Source: Actinomycetota bacterium (GTDB lineage Bacteria; Actinomycetota; Geothermincolia; Geothermincolales; RBG-13-55-18). From it: a stretch of DNA of 64,000 nt. The position numbers were made by a program, and so were the translations under genes. The notes beneath the pieces are model-generated. The model was not told the DNA's origin. It saw nothing but the letters and a program-made list of their open reading frames with translations, and did no database searches. How positions within the stretch are numbered: the first letter of the stretch is position 1; each line of letters begins with the position of its first letter. Below, piece after piece: positions 46,362-56,337 of the stretch. The stretch lies in NCBI GenBank assembly GCA_014360685.1, contig JACIXB010000016.1, positions 60,263-124,262 of the forward strand, written 5' to 3'.

Positions 46362-47334
46362 CCCTTTCACCTCCTTTTCTTGTTTCAGGCGGCTTGATTG
46401 TTCGCCTCTTTTAATTTTCCCCTGTTTCGGGGTGGTCAACCCTCCTTGGCGTACCCTTCAAACGGGGGCGATCTCCCCGGGTTTTCCCGGAAATCCGGAA
46501 AAGGTGCTTTCCCGGCCTTCAGTCCTTCACCCGAACCCAAGCTGCGCGGGCCGATCCCTTTCCTTGTCCTCAGCCTTTCCTTCTCAGACGGATCTCTCGA
46601 CCTGAGCAACGATCTTCGCCCTCCCCTGTTTGAAGGTAACTTTTTACCGATCGACGCCCCTGCGGGCTTCTTGTGACCTTGGAGCACCTCCCCGGACTTC
46701 GCCCGCCGCGGGCATGTTTGTGTTTCAAACACCCCCGCGAAGGTATCCGCCGTCGGCGCTCCCCGAAACGGGCTTTCGGTAAAAGTTCCCCATCCCTTAA
46801 ACCCTTGAAAAAGCAGGACGCTTTGCATCTCGATGGGAAAAACCCGCTCTAATCCTTCCGGATGAGGACCAAGATCGTTCCCCCGCCTTGCTCAGCGCGT
46901 CGTACGGGGATTCAAGGCCCTTGGGTGTGGGGGCGCCGGTTCGTCGCTCACTTCAAACACGGTTGCCGATCCACGCGGAATGGAAAGCGGGCCCGGTACT
47001 CCATGCCTTCATCCACCGACGCACGATCGAAGGTTCAGCGACTGGCAGCGGGGAAAGGATCTCGTGGCGTATCATTGAAAAACCATAAGATGACCGTGGG
47101 GGTTTGCGCGCGTGAATGGGGCGGAAGGCCGCCTTTCGTGCCTCGCGTTTGCGGATTATGCGGGCTCCGTTCTCGGGTCCGCGGGAACGTAAAAGGGGGT
47201 CGCCGTCTGTTAGACTGTTTACGGCCGCCATGGGCGGGTGAACGGATCTCCGGAGATACCGCACATGGCATTCCCGCGGGTGAGAGGACCGGCTGGGCCT
47301 CCGCCGGAGTGGGCACGAAGGGAGTGAATGCCGG
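46362..47334. other. 973-bp intergenic region, lgt / lipoprotein divergence
   Basis: No gene supported: several 90-170-codon frames exist on both strands but they overlap one another, lack ribosome-binding sites and have skewed composition. The GC content is lower than in flanking genes. No riboswitch or stable RNA that I recognise. Promoters of lgt and the lipoprotein should lie here. Confidence 0.4.
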
Positions 47335-48102
47335 TTGCGTCCGGTTCTCTTTCACATAGGGTCCTTTGCCGTTTATTCCTACGGGGTTTTCCTCTTCCTG
47401 GCCTTTCTGGCCGGGACATTCCTCGCCGGGCGGGAACTGAAGCGCAAGGGGCTGGATGGGTCGGCCATCTACCCGGTGGGCGCGGTAGCGGCCATAAGCG
47501 GGGTGGCGGGGGCTCGGCTCTTCTACGTGCTCGGCCACTGGAGCGAGTTCTCCGCCCACTGGCCTTCCGTTTTCGACCTCAACATGCGGGGCCTGGTATT
47601 CTACGGGGGGTTGGCCCTGGCCGTGCCCGCCTGCTTGCTCACGGTGAGGAGGATGGGGCTCCCGGCTGGGAAGGTTGCCGACGCCGTGGGGCTCGTCCTG
47701 CCGCTCTGCCTGGCCGTGGCCCGCGTGGGGTGTTTCCTCAACGGCTGCTGCGGGGGGGAGCCCTCCGGGCTACCCTGGGCGGTGACCTTCCCGGATTCCT
47801 ACACCGCCGTGCATCCCACCCAGCTCTACGAACTGGCCCTGGACCTGGCGCTCTTTTTCCTCCTGCTCCGCTTGAGGAGAAGGGTATCCGGGGACTGGGA
47901 TCTCTTCCTCCTTGCCGTGGGGGGATACGGCGCGGTGCGCTTCCTGGTCGAGTTCTTCCGCTATCATCCCCAGGCATCGGCGAGGTACCTCTTCCAGGGA
48001 GTGAGCCTGACGGCCGCGGCGCTCCTTCTCCCCTTGGCCTACTGGAGGGAGAGAAGGGCCGGCTCCGAGGACGCGAAGGGAGAGTCCGACCGGGGATCCT
48101 GA
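47335..48102 (+). CDS. lgt: Prolipoprotein diacylglyceryl transferase
   Basis: A 255-residue membrane enzyme with about seven helices that transfers diacylglycerol to the lipobox cysteine of prelipoproteins. VFYGGLALA is the HGGL-type motif, ARVGCFLNGCCGGEPSGLPWAV the Lgt signature with its conserved Asn and Gly residues, and HPTQLYE is also diagnostic. TTG 47335 is the apparent start (GGGAG upstream); an ATG at 47328 is out of frame. A lipoprotein gene lies divergently upstream. Confidence 0.9.
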   Translation: MRPVLFHIGSFAVYSYGVFLFLAFLAGTFLAGRELKRKGLDGSAIYPVGAVAAISGVAGARLFYVLGHWSEFSAHWPSVFDLNMRGLVFYGGLALAVPACLLTVRRMGLPAGKVADAVGLVLPLCLAVARVGCFLNGCCGGEPSGLPWAVTFPDSYTAVHPTQLYELALDLALFFLLLRLRRRVSGDWDLFLLAVGGYGAVRFLVEFFRYHPQASARYLFQGVSLTAAALLLPLAYWRERRAGSEDAKGESDRGS

Positions 48103-48590
48103 AAGGGGGATTCCAGGGGGAGATACCGAAAGACAGCGGGTGAGAAGGGTGACCGAAAACGGCCTCCCCGAAGGGACCCGGGGACCATCCGGGGCCCGAG
48201 AACACGGCCGGGAAAATATAAAGGTTGAATAGTAAAGGCAGGAAAGGTAGCGTGTAGGGAGAGAATCACCAGGAAACGTGGGGCATCGGGAAACGCGGGG
48301 CCCGGGCTCGGAAGCGGTGGGAAATCCCGCCCGGCGGGTTCCAGGAAGAGGGAAGAAGAGGAACACCTTCCACCTTAATCGCCTCCACAGGTCGGTCCAC
48401 GCAGAACCTGGTGGAGGGAATGGCTGGAACCCTCAACCCCGGCGTCGGGGGAGGGTGACCGGCATGGGCCGTGGTGCACAGGTGGAAGGAAACCCGGCGC
48501 GGAGGGCCGGGTAAAGGAGGAGGCCGGAGGCGTTTCCCTCGCGAGGTGGGGAAAGGGAGCGGTTAGCCTGGACAGGAGGAGGGAACACAT
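48103..48590. other. Intergenic region after lgt
   Basis: 488 bp with no supported gene. An AT-rich segment near 48210-48240 (GGAAAATATAAAGG) could hold a promoter, but no paired hexamers are convincing. Confidence 0.35.
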
Positions 48591-49133
48591 ATGCGGATAG
48601 GCGGGGAAGTAGAAACTCTTTTCCGTGAGGAACAACGCTTTCACCAGTGGTGGATCTACGCGGTGGTCCTGGGGACGGCGGTTTTCGCCTGGTACGCCTT
48701 CCTGCGGGAGGTGGTATTGCGCAGGCCCCCGGGAGGCCGACCGTCTCCCGGCTGGTTGATGGTCCTCGCCTGGCTCCTCGTGGGGTTGGGTTTTCCCTGG
48801 CTCTTCCTCTCCACCCGCCTGGTGGTGGAGGTGCGGGAGGACGGCCTCCATTACCGCTACTACCCCTTCCACCGCCGCTGGCACCGCCTGGCCCGGGAGG
48901 AGATCGCGGAGGCGAAGGCCCGCCATTACCGCCCCGTCCTGGAGTACGGGGGGTGGGGAATACGCTACGGCTGGAAGGGTGGCAAGGCATACAACGTTTC
49001 CGGGAACCGGGGCGTGCAGCTCGTGCTGCGCGACGGGAGGAAGGTCCTCTTCGGGTCCCGGTGTCCCGAGGAGCTGGAGGCCGCCCTCCGAAAGGTCCTC
49101 CGGGGCGGACGGCCGCCGCGCCAAAACGCGTGA
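48591..49133 (+). CDS. Two-helix membrane protein, DUF6141-like
   Basis: A 180-residue protein of unknown function. The N-terminal FREEQRFHQWWIYAVVLGTAV leads into the first membrane helix, and a second follows at about residues 48-72 (WLMVLAWLLVGLGFPWLFL). The soluble C-terminal half is a PH-like beta domain (LVVEVREDGLHYRYYPFHRR, GWGIRYGWKGGKAYNVSG). The pattern fits small bacterial membrane proteins with a PH-like domain. GGAGGAGGG lies 8 nt before ATG. It appears monocistronic. Confidence 0.7.
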   Translation: MRIGGEVETLFREEQRFHQWWIYAVVLGTAVFAWYAFLREVVLRRPPGGRPSPGWLMVLAWLLVGLGFPWLFLSTRLVVEVREDGLHYRYYPFHRRWHRLAREEIAEAKARHYRPVLEYGGWGIRYGWKGGKAYNVSGNRGVQLVLRDGRKVLFGSRCPEELEAALRKVLRGGRPPRQNA

Positions 49134-49478
49134 TCCGCGCCCTTTCGGGCGCCGGTGTCCGCGGCCGTATCGCCGGCAAGGCGGGCAGGCCTGAGCGGTG
49201 GGGGAAGGAAGAGATTGGTAGTCGGATGGGCACGGCGATAACCCATCCTCGGCAGTCCCGGCGGCGGTGTCCTTAAATCCCGGGCGGGATCCGGTTCACG
49301 AAATCGGGCCCATGCCCATGTTGCCGGAGCAAATCGGGGTTCCTCGACCCTCTAACCTTGATCCTTGGTTCCTCCCGGGCCCCTTACCTCCGGGTGCCAT
49401 CAGGTCTTGGGCCCCGACGGCGCCCGTTCCGGCGCGGTGAAGATGTGGCCGTCTGCCGGAGAGGCGTGGGCAAAAGCC
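49134..49478. other. Intergenic region, convergent genes
   Basis: 345 bp between convergent genes. No gene, no clear terminator hairpin with a T-run on either strand. Confidence 0.35.
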
Positions 49479-50621
49479 TCACAAGCCGTAGGAGCGGGCG
49501 ATTATCTCCCGCATGATCTGGTCGGTGCCTCCGCCTATGGGCCCCAGTCTCATGTCGCGGTAGGCACGCGCCAGCGGGTACTCCTCGGTGTAACCGTAGC
49601 CGCCATGGATCTGCAGGGCCCGGTCGGCCACCCGGCAGGCCATGTCACAGGTGTAGAGCTTGGCCATGGCCACCTCCTTCACCGGCTCCTTGCCCTCCAC
49701 GTAGAGCTTGAGGACGTGGTAGGTGAAGGCCCGCCCCAGTTCTATCTCCATGGCCATGTCCGCCAGCATGTGGGAGATGGCCTGGAACTTGCCGATGGGC
49801 CTCCCGAAGGCCTGCCTCTCCTTGGCGTATTGCAGGGCGATGTCGAAGAGGAGCTGGGCGCCGGCCACCGCCCCCAGGGCCATGATCAGGCGCTCCCAGA
49901 CGAAATTTGCCATTATCTGGTAGAAGCCCCGGTTCTCCTCCCCCAGCAGGGCATCGGCGGGCACGCGCACGTCGATGAAGGAGAGCTCCCCGGTGTCCGA
50001 GGCCTTCCAGCCCAGCTTCTTGATCTTCTTGGAGGTCTCGAAGCCCGGGGTGCCGCGGTCCACGATGAACTGGGAAATGCCGGCATATCCCTTGTCCCGG
50101 TCCGTCTTGACCGCCACCACCACCCAGTCGCAGCGCACCCCGTTGGTGATGAAGGTCTTGGAGCCGTTGATGATCCAGTCCGACCCGTCCCTCACGGCGT
50201 AGGTGCGGATGCCGGCCACGTCGGAGCCGGCCTCCGGCTCGGTGATGCCCAGGGCCCCGATGGTCTCCCCCTTTATGCCCGGGATGAGGTATTTCTCCTT
50301 CTGCTCCTCGGTGCCGAAGCGGTTTATCTGGGGCATGGCGATGCCGATGTGGGCGCCCAGCCCGGCGGCCACCCCCGCCGAGCCGCAACGGGTTATCTCC
50401 TCGTGGAACACGGCCTCGGCGATGCGGTCGTCGTCCCCGCCGTACTTCTCCGGGTAGGACATGCCTAAAAATCCCAGCTCCCCCATGCGGGTGAACACCC
50501 AGCGGGGGAACTCCTCCGCCTCCTCCCACTCGTCGGCATGGGGAGCCAGCTCGTTCTCCACGAACTGGCGGAGGTTGCGGCGGAAATCGTCGTGAACGGG
50601 TTGAAAGATTTCGTAACTCAT
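49479..50621 (-). CDS. Acyl-CoA dehydrogenase
   Basis: A 380-residue FAD-dependent enzyme that oxidises acyl-CoA to 2-enoyl-CoA. ALGITEPEAGSD is the FAD/acyl signature and ERQAFGRPIGKFQAISHMLADM the C-terminal signature. The usual C-terminal catalytic Glu position (IYEGT) reads IGGGT, while E243 in ANFVWERLIMALG occupies the helix-G position used by isovaleryl- and long-chain-type enzymes, so it should be active with that base. ATG 50621 has GGGAGGGCAGG before it; an upstream ATG at 50681 is unlikely. On the minus strand TATAAT lies at 50692-50687 with a weak -35. Confidence 0.92.
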   Translation of the reverse strand: MSYEIFQPVHDDFRRNLRQFVENELAPHADEWEEAEEFPRWVFTRMGELGFLGMSYPEKYGGDDDRIAEAVFHEEITRCGSAGVAAGLGAHIGIAMPQINRFGTEEQKEKYLIPGIKGETIGALGITEPEAGSDVAGIRTYAVRDGSDWIINGSKTFITNGVRCDWVVVAVKTDRDKGYAGISQFIVDRGTPGFETSKKIKKLGWKASDTGELSFIDVRVPADALLGEENRGFYQIMANFVWERLIMALGAVAGAQLLFDIALQYAKERQAFGRPIGKFQAISHMLADMAMEIELGRAFTYHVLKLYVEGKEPVKEVAMAKLYTCDMACRVADRALQIHGGYGYTEEYPLARAYRDMRLGPIGGGTDQIMREIIARSYGL

Positions 50622-50692
50622 CCTGCCCTCCCTCGAATCCAGGCGCCGGAGGTGGAGGCGCCGCTTATGCCGGCCGAACAAGGAAGATTATA

Positions 50693-51434
50693 GCACCGTG
50701 AGAATGCGACCCTTAAATACACCGCCGGGGCGCAGCGACCGCCTCCCGTTCAGGGCATTCATGCCTGGAGGCGGAAAGGGGATCGACTCCTCGGAAGGCG
50801 AGCCCTCTCGGCCTCGGGATGCGAGGCTGGCTTGAGGAGGCCAGGCCGCGGGCAAGGCCTTTGCCCGGTCCGGGCGTCTATGCCCGGAGATCGTCGTCGC
50901 CTAGCCACGCGGGCACGTGCCGGGAGGCCTGGCGAAACGTGGAAGTCAACGGGTGAAGGACATGGCCGTGTTTACCGATAAGCTCAAAGGAGGAAGATGG
51001 CCGCGGCATCCGGTTTATGGAGCGGAGGATGCGGCCGTTTCCTGAGGAGGAAGGTCCGGGGCCTGAAACAATCCCGATTTAAAAAGGGCGGTCCGCGGCG
51101 AGCAACCGAAGCGAGAAGGGCAGGTCGGCGGAAAAGCGGGCGATTCTCCAGCTGTTCCAGGAGGGATCCCAAGCCCCGGTTGGAGAGGGGAGGGGACGCC
51201 TGGGCCTCTCGGGAGACGGGAGTTGCGGGAGGCCCCGTGGGATGCCCTCTCTTTCGCAACCGGAAGGGAGGGCCGATCGGGCTCCGATGCTCCGGCGGCG
51301 CGGCATGGCCCGGGCGGGCGCTTTCGGGGTCCGAGAGGGGACGGGCTCCCGCCGCGAGCTTGCCGGTGTGGGAATGGTCGGCGCGGATCACGGGAGGAAT
51401 AACGGTTGAAAGGGCTCGAGAGCCCGCTGCCGGT
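50693..51434. other. Long intergenic region, no gene recognised
   Basis: About 740 bp with GC-rich sequence. Overlapping Arg/Gly/Pro-rich frames on both strands look like composition artefacts; the ATG at 50997 has GGAGG only 3 nt upstream, too close for initiation. No RNA gene recognised. Confidence 0.4.
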
Positions 51435-51464
51435 TTGTCAGGAGCGGGTTTTAAGGTCTAAACT
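51435..51464 (+). promoter_or_regulatory. Candidate promoter of the receiver-domain gene
   Basis: TTGTCA (51435-51440, 5/6) with an 18-nt spacer to TAAACT (51459-51464, 4/6), 40 nt upstream of ATG 51504. Confidence 0.4.
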
Positions 51465-51503
51465 TGGTTATCAAAGGTTGGGAGCGTTACGGGGAGGATG
51501 GAC

Positions 51504-51932
51504 ATGGCTTACCGGGTTCTGGTGGTGGACGACGATCCCATGGTGACCCGACTGGTGCGCATCAACCTGGAGCTGGAGAACTTCGAGGTTGAGGAGGCCT
51601 GGGACGGGAAGACGGCCATGCGCATGATGCGCGAGAACCGTCCCGACCTTCTGGTCCTGGATATCATGATGCCCCAGATGGACGGCTGGGAGATCCTCAA
51701 GCTGGTCCGGGAGGACGAGCAGCTGCATGATCTTCCCGTGGTGGTGCTCACCGCCAAGGTACAGGAAGAGGACATCGCCCGGGGATGGCGGATGGGCGCC
51801 GACGGATACATCGTCAAGCCCTTCAACCCGGTGATCCTGGCCGATGCCCTGCGCAAGGTGCTGGAGGCCACCCCCGAGGAGAGGCTCGCCCTGCGCGCCC
51901 GGGAGGTGGAACGCTACAAGGATATCCTCTGA
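51504..51932 (+). CDS. Stand-alone response regulator (receiver domain)
   Basis: A 142-residue CheY-like protein. Acidic pocket DDD after VLVV, phosphoacceptor Asp in LLVLDIMMPQMDGWE, Thr in VVLTAK and the conserved Lys in GYIVKPFNP. No output domain follows; the last 25 residues are helical (TPEERLALRAREVERYKDIL). No histidine kinase gene is adjacent, so the partner is unknown; the SpoIIE phosphatase at 18.7 kb is one of few other signalling genes here. ATG 51504 sits 6 nt after GGGGAGG; ATG 51498 directly abuts it. Confidence 0.9.
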   Translation: MAYRVLVVDDDPMVTRLVRINLELENFEVEEAWDGKTAMRMMRENRPDLLVLDIMMPQMDGWEILKLVREDEQLHDLPVVVLTAKVQEEDIARGWRMGADGYIVKPFNPVILADALRKVLEATPEERLALRAREVERYKDIL

Positions 51933-53045
51933 CCCATCCATCCCCATGCACGCCGCCTGATCGACCCCGCTTCTTTCCTCCCGCGGATGGCCTCCCCGCC
52001 TGCAATGCCGCCTGGAATGGAGACTAACGGTTCTTCGCCTGTCGAGCGTCTTAGTTTCACGTATATCGGTCAGTGTTAGTATCGGAGATCTTGTAGCTGA
52101 TGGCAATTCCCAGATACCCGGCCTACAGGGAGATCGGGCCAGGTCGAGTGGCCCGTTGTTTACTGTATGCGAGGGGAAAAAGGCGATGCTTCGCGTTTCC
52201 ATGAAGAGGATCCCCTCATCCTTTTCTCCGAACATGGCGGTTCCCGTATTTTGCGGAAGAGGCGGAGTGCGAGTCATCTCATTCTGTGAATCAAGACGTG
52301 GGTGGAGAGCTTTCCCGTCCGAGGCCCCGCCGCCAATGGGGGAATATGGCCTGTATCCGAGGCTCGCTGCGCGGGGTTTTCCCCAACCCCGTACGATCCC
52401 CTTACCTTGATAAGGGAGGCGAGGCTTCACCCGTGAAGCGTGCCCGTGGCCCCTTGCCTTCCCTTGGCGATGCCGCCGGCCGGGGCGGGGTCCCACCGGT
52501 ATCCCGGGACCAGGGACCGCTGCCCTTACCCCTCATGTGTGGAAAATTATCCCACCTGCACCGGGAGGGTTTCCCTTGGATCGGCTTCCCACGCCCCGGG
52601 TGTCAATGCCCAGGTCGACTATTGAACGGCGATGGAGACCAGATTTATTTGGATCAGGCCCGTCATTCCCCGGGTTGCGAATTAAGACGGGTATCGACCA
52701 GCGCTGGAAGCTGGTTTTCCTTGGATCGGCCCGGCCCCCTTGCCGAAGACGGGTTGGCCTCCTTTCCAGGCATGGATAATAATGGTGTGGGGCGATCGCC
52801 GTCCGCGGAGAGGTGGGCATGAGAGGTCGGGATCCGTCCGGACGCCGCTTCGCGGGGAGCGCCGAAGCGGAGCTTGCCACGGGAAACGCTTGAAGGGGGC
52901 GGGATTTCCCGTTGATCCGCTGCCCGGAGAAGTGGTTGTGGCCGAGGCGAGGCGGGTCCGTGAGGGCCGGGCCGGAGGGAACGCGGTGCGTGGCCGGGGA
53001 AAACAAGGCTGGAATTAAGGCCAAGTACAGGGGAGGTGGATGTAG
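51933..53045. other. 1.1-kb intergenic region with degenerate tandem repeats
   Basis: The longest noncoding gap in the window. Three TTGGATC-headed units with about 72-bp period lie at 52576, 52649 and 52721; the sequence just before each (for example GCTGGAAGCTGGTTTTCC) and just after (GGCCC...CCCCGGGT) is also similar. No gene is supported: candidate frames lack RBS and overlap repeats. Confidence 0.45.
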
Positions 53046-54029
53046 ATGGCCAGGGTGGTGGTACTTTCGCCCCTTCCCGAGGAGGCGGTGAGAGGGATGC
53101 TGGGGGGAGTCTCCGGCCTCCAGGGGATCACCGTGGAGGTATATGCCGGGGAGCCGGGGCCGGGGCTGGAGGAGGCGGTGCGCGGGGCGGACGTGATCAT
53201 CGGGGACTTCACCTTCCGCCTGCCCATCGACGCCCGGGTGGCGGAGGCGGCGCGGGGATGCCGGCTCATCCAGCAGCCCAGCATCGGTTACCAGCACATC
53301 GACCTGGAGGCCACCCGCAGGGCGGGGATACCGGTGGCCAACGTGGGGGCGGCCAACGCCGTGGGGGTGGCGGAGCACGCCGTGATGTTCATGCTCTGCC
53401 TGCTCAAGAAGGCCCTGTATTTCCACCACAAGACCGCGGCGGGGGAATGGGGGCAGCAGGAGGTCTTCACCCTGGGGATGTACGAGCTGCAGGGCAAGAC
53501 GGTGGGTATCGTGGGCATGGGCAACATCGGCCGGGAGGTGGCGGCTCGCCTCAAGCCTTTCGGGTGCCGTGTCCTCTACCACGACCTGGTGCGCCTCCCC
53601 GCGGAAAGGGAGGAGGAGCTGGGAGCGGAATACGCGGAGCTGGAGGAACTCCTGCGCTCCTCGGACATCGTCACCCTCCACGTCCCCCTGACTCCTGATA
53701 CCCGCCACCTCATCGACCGGGAAAGGCTTTCGCTCATGAAACCCGAGGCCTACCTCTTGAACCTGGCCCGGGGGGAGGTGGTGGACGAGGAAGCCCTGGC
53801 CGAGGCCCTGCGGGAGGGGAAGTTGGCCGGGGCGGGGCTGGACGTCTTCGCCCGGGAGCCCGTGGACCCGGACAACCCCCTCCTCAAGTCGGACCGGGTC
53901 ATCCTCTCCCCTCACGTGGCGGGAGGGACCAACGAGAGCCGGGTGCGCATGCTCCAGGTGACCGTCGAAAACGTCACCCGGGTGCTCTCCGGGGAGAAGC
54001 CCCGCTTCGTGGTCAACGGGGTGGAGTAG
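53046..54029 (+). CDS. D-isomer-specific 2-hydroxyacid dehydrogenase
   Basis: A 327-residue NAD(P)-dependent dehydrogenase of the D-3-phosphoglycerate/glyoxylate reductase family. NAD motif GIVGMGNIGREVA; catalytic Arg in NLARGEVVDE, Glu in DVFAREP and His in LSPHVAGGT are all present. The N-terminal substrate domain includes QQPSIGYQHIDLEA. It starts with ATG after a GGGGAGGTGGATGTAG stretch. It is followed 110 bp later by a ThDP enzyme; together they might interconvert a 2-oxo and a 2-hydroxy acid, but the substrate is unknown. Confidence 0.9.
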   Translation: MARVVVLSPLPEEAVRGMLGGVSGLQGITVEVYAGEPGPGLEEAVRGADVIIGDFTFRLPIDARVAEAARGCRLIQQPSIGYQHIDLEATRRAGIPVANVGAANAVGVAEHAVMFMLCLLKKALYFHHKTAAGEWGQQEVFTLGMYELQGKTVGIVGMGNIGREVAARLKPFGCRVLYHDLVRLPAEREEELGAEYAELEELLRSSDIVTLHVPLTPDTRHLIDRERLSLMKPEAYLLNLARGEVVDEEALAEALREGKLAGAGLDVFAREPVDPDNPLLKSDRVILSPHVAGGTNESRVRMLQVTVENVTRVLSGEKPRFVVNGVE

Positions 54030-54139
54030 ACGGAGGGGCGGAACATGTCGTCGACGCGCGTGAGGCGGGAAGAATTTCCTGAGGGAAGGTACCCGGCTCT
54101 GCCGCGGAAAACCCGGGACTCGAAGAAAAGGAGGGGCTC

Positions 54140-55813
54140 ATGAACTGCGCCCAGATGCTCATCGAGGGCTTCAAGGCCATGGGGGTCCGGCGCATCTACG
54201 GCATCATCGGGACCTCCAACTTCGCCTTCGTCAACGCCCTCTACGACCACCAGGAGGACATCCGCTACGTGTCCTGCCGCCACGAGCAGGTGGCGGCCAG
54301 CATGGCCGACGCCGAGGGCCGCCTGACCGGGGTCCCCGGCGTGGTGCTCACCCATTCCGGCCCCGGTACCCTCAACGCCCTCATCTCCGTGGCCAACGCC
54401 TACAAGGACGGAAGCCCCATGATCGTCCTCAGCGGGGCGGTGAAGAGAAAGCTGCGGGGCAGCGACGGCATGCTGGAGGTCGACCACCTCTCCGTCTTCT
54501 CCTCCCTGTGCCGGGGGGTTTTCCGCGTGGAGGAGGCGGACCATGCCGCCGCCGTCCTCTCCCGGGCCTATACCTTGGCCGTCTCCGGGGGGAGGGGGCC
54601 GGTGCTCATCGAGGTACCCGAGGACGTCTGGGACGAGGAGGTGAAGGTGGAGGCCCCGCGCTTCCGGTTCGCCGCCGAACACCGGCCTCCCCTGCACGTG
54701 GAGGACGTCTGGAAAGCACTGGAAATGGTGAAGGAGGCCGAAAGACCCCTCCTCCTCTCCGGGGGAGGGGTGGCCTATTCCGGGTCCTCGGAGCTCCTGG
54801 TGCGGCTGGCGGAATCCCTCCACGTCCCGGTGGTCACCACCGGCAACGGGCGGGGTACCATACCCGAGGACCATCCCCTGTGCCTGGGAAGGGCGGGCTT
54901 CGGGGGCGGAAACACGGTGGCCGACGCCGCCCTCTCGGAGGCCGACGTCGTGTTGGGGCTGGGATGCGTCATCTCCGATCTCACCTCCTACGAGTACACC
55001 CTTCCCATCCCCGGGGAGCTGGTGCTGGTGAACATAGACATGGAGGCCATGCTCAACTGCCGCCGGAGACCCCAGCTGCCCATCGAAGCCGACGTGCGGG
55101 ACTTCCTGCTGGAAGCCGTGGACGCGGTGAGGGATTACCGGCCGCCGGAGCGCAGGGATTGGTGGGAATTCCTGGAAGGAAAGCGCTCGGAGTGGAGGGC
55201 CCTGGTGGAGCAGGCCCGGAACTCCGACCGGGAGCCGCTCTCCGGCGCCCGGGTCATACACGAGCTCTCCCTCCTCCTCCCCCAGGAGAGGATAGTCACC
55301 GTGGGAGCGGGAACCCATCTCCTTTACCCCATGGCCTTCCTCCCCTGCCTGGAGCCCCTCACCTTCCTCTCGGCGGTGAACTTCGGGGCCATGGGCTTCG
55401 GCTTCCCCGCCGCCCTGGCCGCCAAGCTGGTGCGGCCGGAGCGGGAGGTGGTGGCCATCCTGGGGGACGGGGACTTCATGATGACCCTGCAGGACCTGGA
55501 GACCGCCTGCCGGGAGGGCATCAAGGTCCTGGTGCTGGTGATGAACGACCACATGTACCGGGTGCTCAACCTACGGCAGAGGATACAGTGCCAGGGGAGG
55601 ATACTGGGTACCTGCCACGGCAACCCGGACTTCGCCGCCCTGGCCCGCTCCTTCGGGGCCGCGGGGTGGAGGCTGGAGAAGGTGGAGGATATCCGGCCGG
55701 TGCTGCAGGAAGCCCTGGCGGCGGAGGGACCGGCGGTGGTGGATGCGGTCATCGACCCCGAGGACCTGCCGCCCTTCAACCTGGAGGCCTCCCTGCGCAT
55801 GAGCCTGGGTTGA
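54140..55813 (+). CDS. Thiamine-diphosphate enzyme, acetolactate synthase/decarboxylase-like
   Basis: A 557-residue ThDP enzyme with the three-domain layout of acetolactate synthase, oxalyl-CoA and phenylglyoxylate-type decarboxylases: PYR domain (catalytic Glu in SCRHEQVAASMAD; THSGPGTLNALISVANAY), central domain (GRGTIPEDHPLCLGR), and PP domain with AILGDGDFMMTLQDLETA...MND binding Mg2+-ThDP. The FAD-specific segments of true acetolactate synthases are not obvious. The reaction is probably decarboxylation or carboligation of a 2-oxoacid; I cannot name the substrate. Confidence 0.85.
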   Translation: MNCAQMLIEGFKAMGVRRIYGIIGTSNFAFVNALYDHQEDIRYVSCRHEQVAASMADAEGRLTGVPGVVLTHSGPGTLNALISVANAYKDGSPMIVLSGAVKRKLRGSDGMLEVDHLSVFSSLCRGVFRVEEADHAAAVLSRAYTLAVSGGRGPVLIEVPEDVWDEEVKVEAPRFRFAAEHRPPLHVEDVWKALEMVKEAERPLLLSGGGVAYSGSSELLVRLAESLHVPVVTTGNGRGTIPEDHPLCLGRAGFGGGNTVADAALSEADVVLGLGCVISDLTSYEYTLPIPGELVLVNIDMEAMLNCRRRPQLPIEADVRDFLLEAVDAVRDYRPPERRDWWEFLEGKRSEWRALVEQARNSDREPLSGARVIHELSLLLPQERIVTVGAGTHLLYPMAFLPCLEPLTFLSAVNFGAMGFGFPAALAAKLVRPEREVVAILGDGDFMMTLQDLETACREGIKVLVLVMNDHMYRVLNLRQRIQCQGRILGTCHGNPDFAALARSFGAAGWRLEKVEDIRPVLQEALAAEGPAVVDAVIDPEDLPPFNLEASLRMSLG

Positions 55814-55930
55814 GCCCGCACCGGAACAAGACGGCGAGAGGCGGTGAGGGATGGGCGGCGTGGGCCTCGCGGCGCGAAAGGGCGTCCGGTTGCCGGAGGG
55901 CGGAGGATGAGTGGAATACGGAGGGATTTT

Positions 55931-56332
55931 ATGAGCCAAGGCGAGTTCGAGGTGAGCACCGCCGGCAGGTCCCAGATGGTGGACATCACTTCCCGGGTGC
56001 GGGAAGTGGTACGGCGTTCGGGGGTGGAGGAGGGCGTATGCCAGGTATATATCCCCCACACCACGGCCGGGGTCACCGTCAACGAGGCCGCGGACCCCGA
56101 TGTGGCCGCGGATATCCTGGAGCACCTGGAAAGGCTGGTGCCCCGGGGGAGGTACCGCCACCGGGAGGGGAACGCCGACGCCCACATCAAGGCCGGCCTG
56201 GTGGGCTTCTCGGCCCTCCTACCCGTGTCCGGGGGGGACCTGGCCCTGGGGACCTGGCAGGGCATCTTCCTCTGCGAGTTCGACGGGCCGCGTCGGCGTA
56301 GGGTGACGGTCACCGTGCTGGGGCGTGACTGA
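55931..56332 (+). CDS. YjbQ/UPF0047 family protein
   Basis: A 133-residue trimeric beta-barrel-type protein. [20 protein letters not shown] carries the conserved His-Thr-Thr and Glu; [13 protein letters not shown] and [16 protein letters not shown] are family hallmarks. E. coli YjbQ has weak thiamine phosphate synthase activity, but the physiological role is unsettled. ATG 55931 has GGAGGG at good spacing; an in-frame ATG at 55907 would add 8 residues. The SAM hydrolase gene starts 5 nt downstream. Confidence 0.88.
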   Translation: MSQGEFEVSTAGRSQMVDITSRVREVVRRSGVEEGVCQVYIPHTTAGVTVNEAADPDVAADILEHLERLVPRGRYRHREGNADAHIKAGLVGFSALLPVSGGDLALGTWQGIFLCEFDGPRRRRVTVTVLGRD

Positions 56333-56337
56333 GAGGC

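Noticed and set aside
46862..47359. 165-codon frame upstream of lgt
   Set aside because: No RBS, runs into the lgt start in another frame, and has no recognisable domain.
47328..48143. Long +1-frame alternative to lgt starting at ATG 47328
   Set aside because: Translates to Gly/Pro/Arg-rich shadow sequence; the overlapping frame has full Lgt motifs.
50997..51461. 154-codon Arg/Gly-rich frame on the plus strand
   Set aside because: Low-complexity composition; the GGAGG is only 3 nt from the ATG; overlaps an opposite frame of similar quality.
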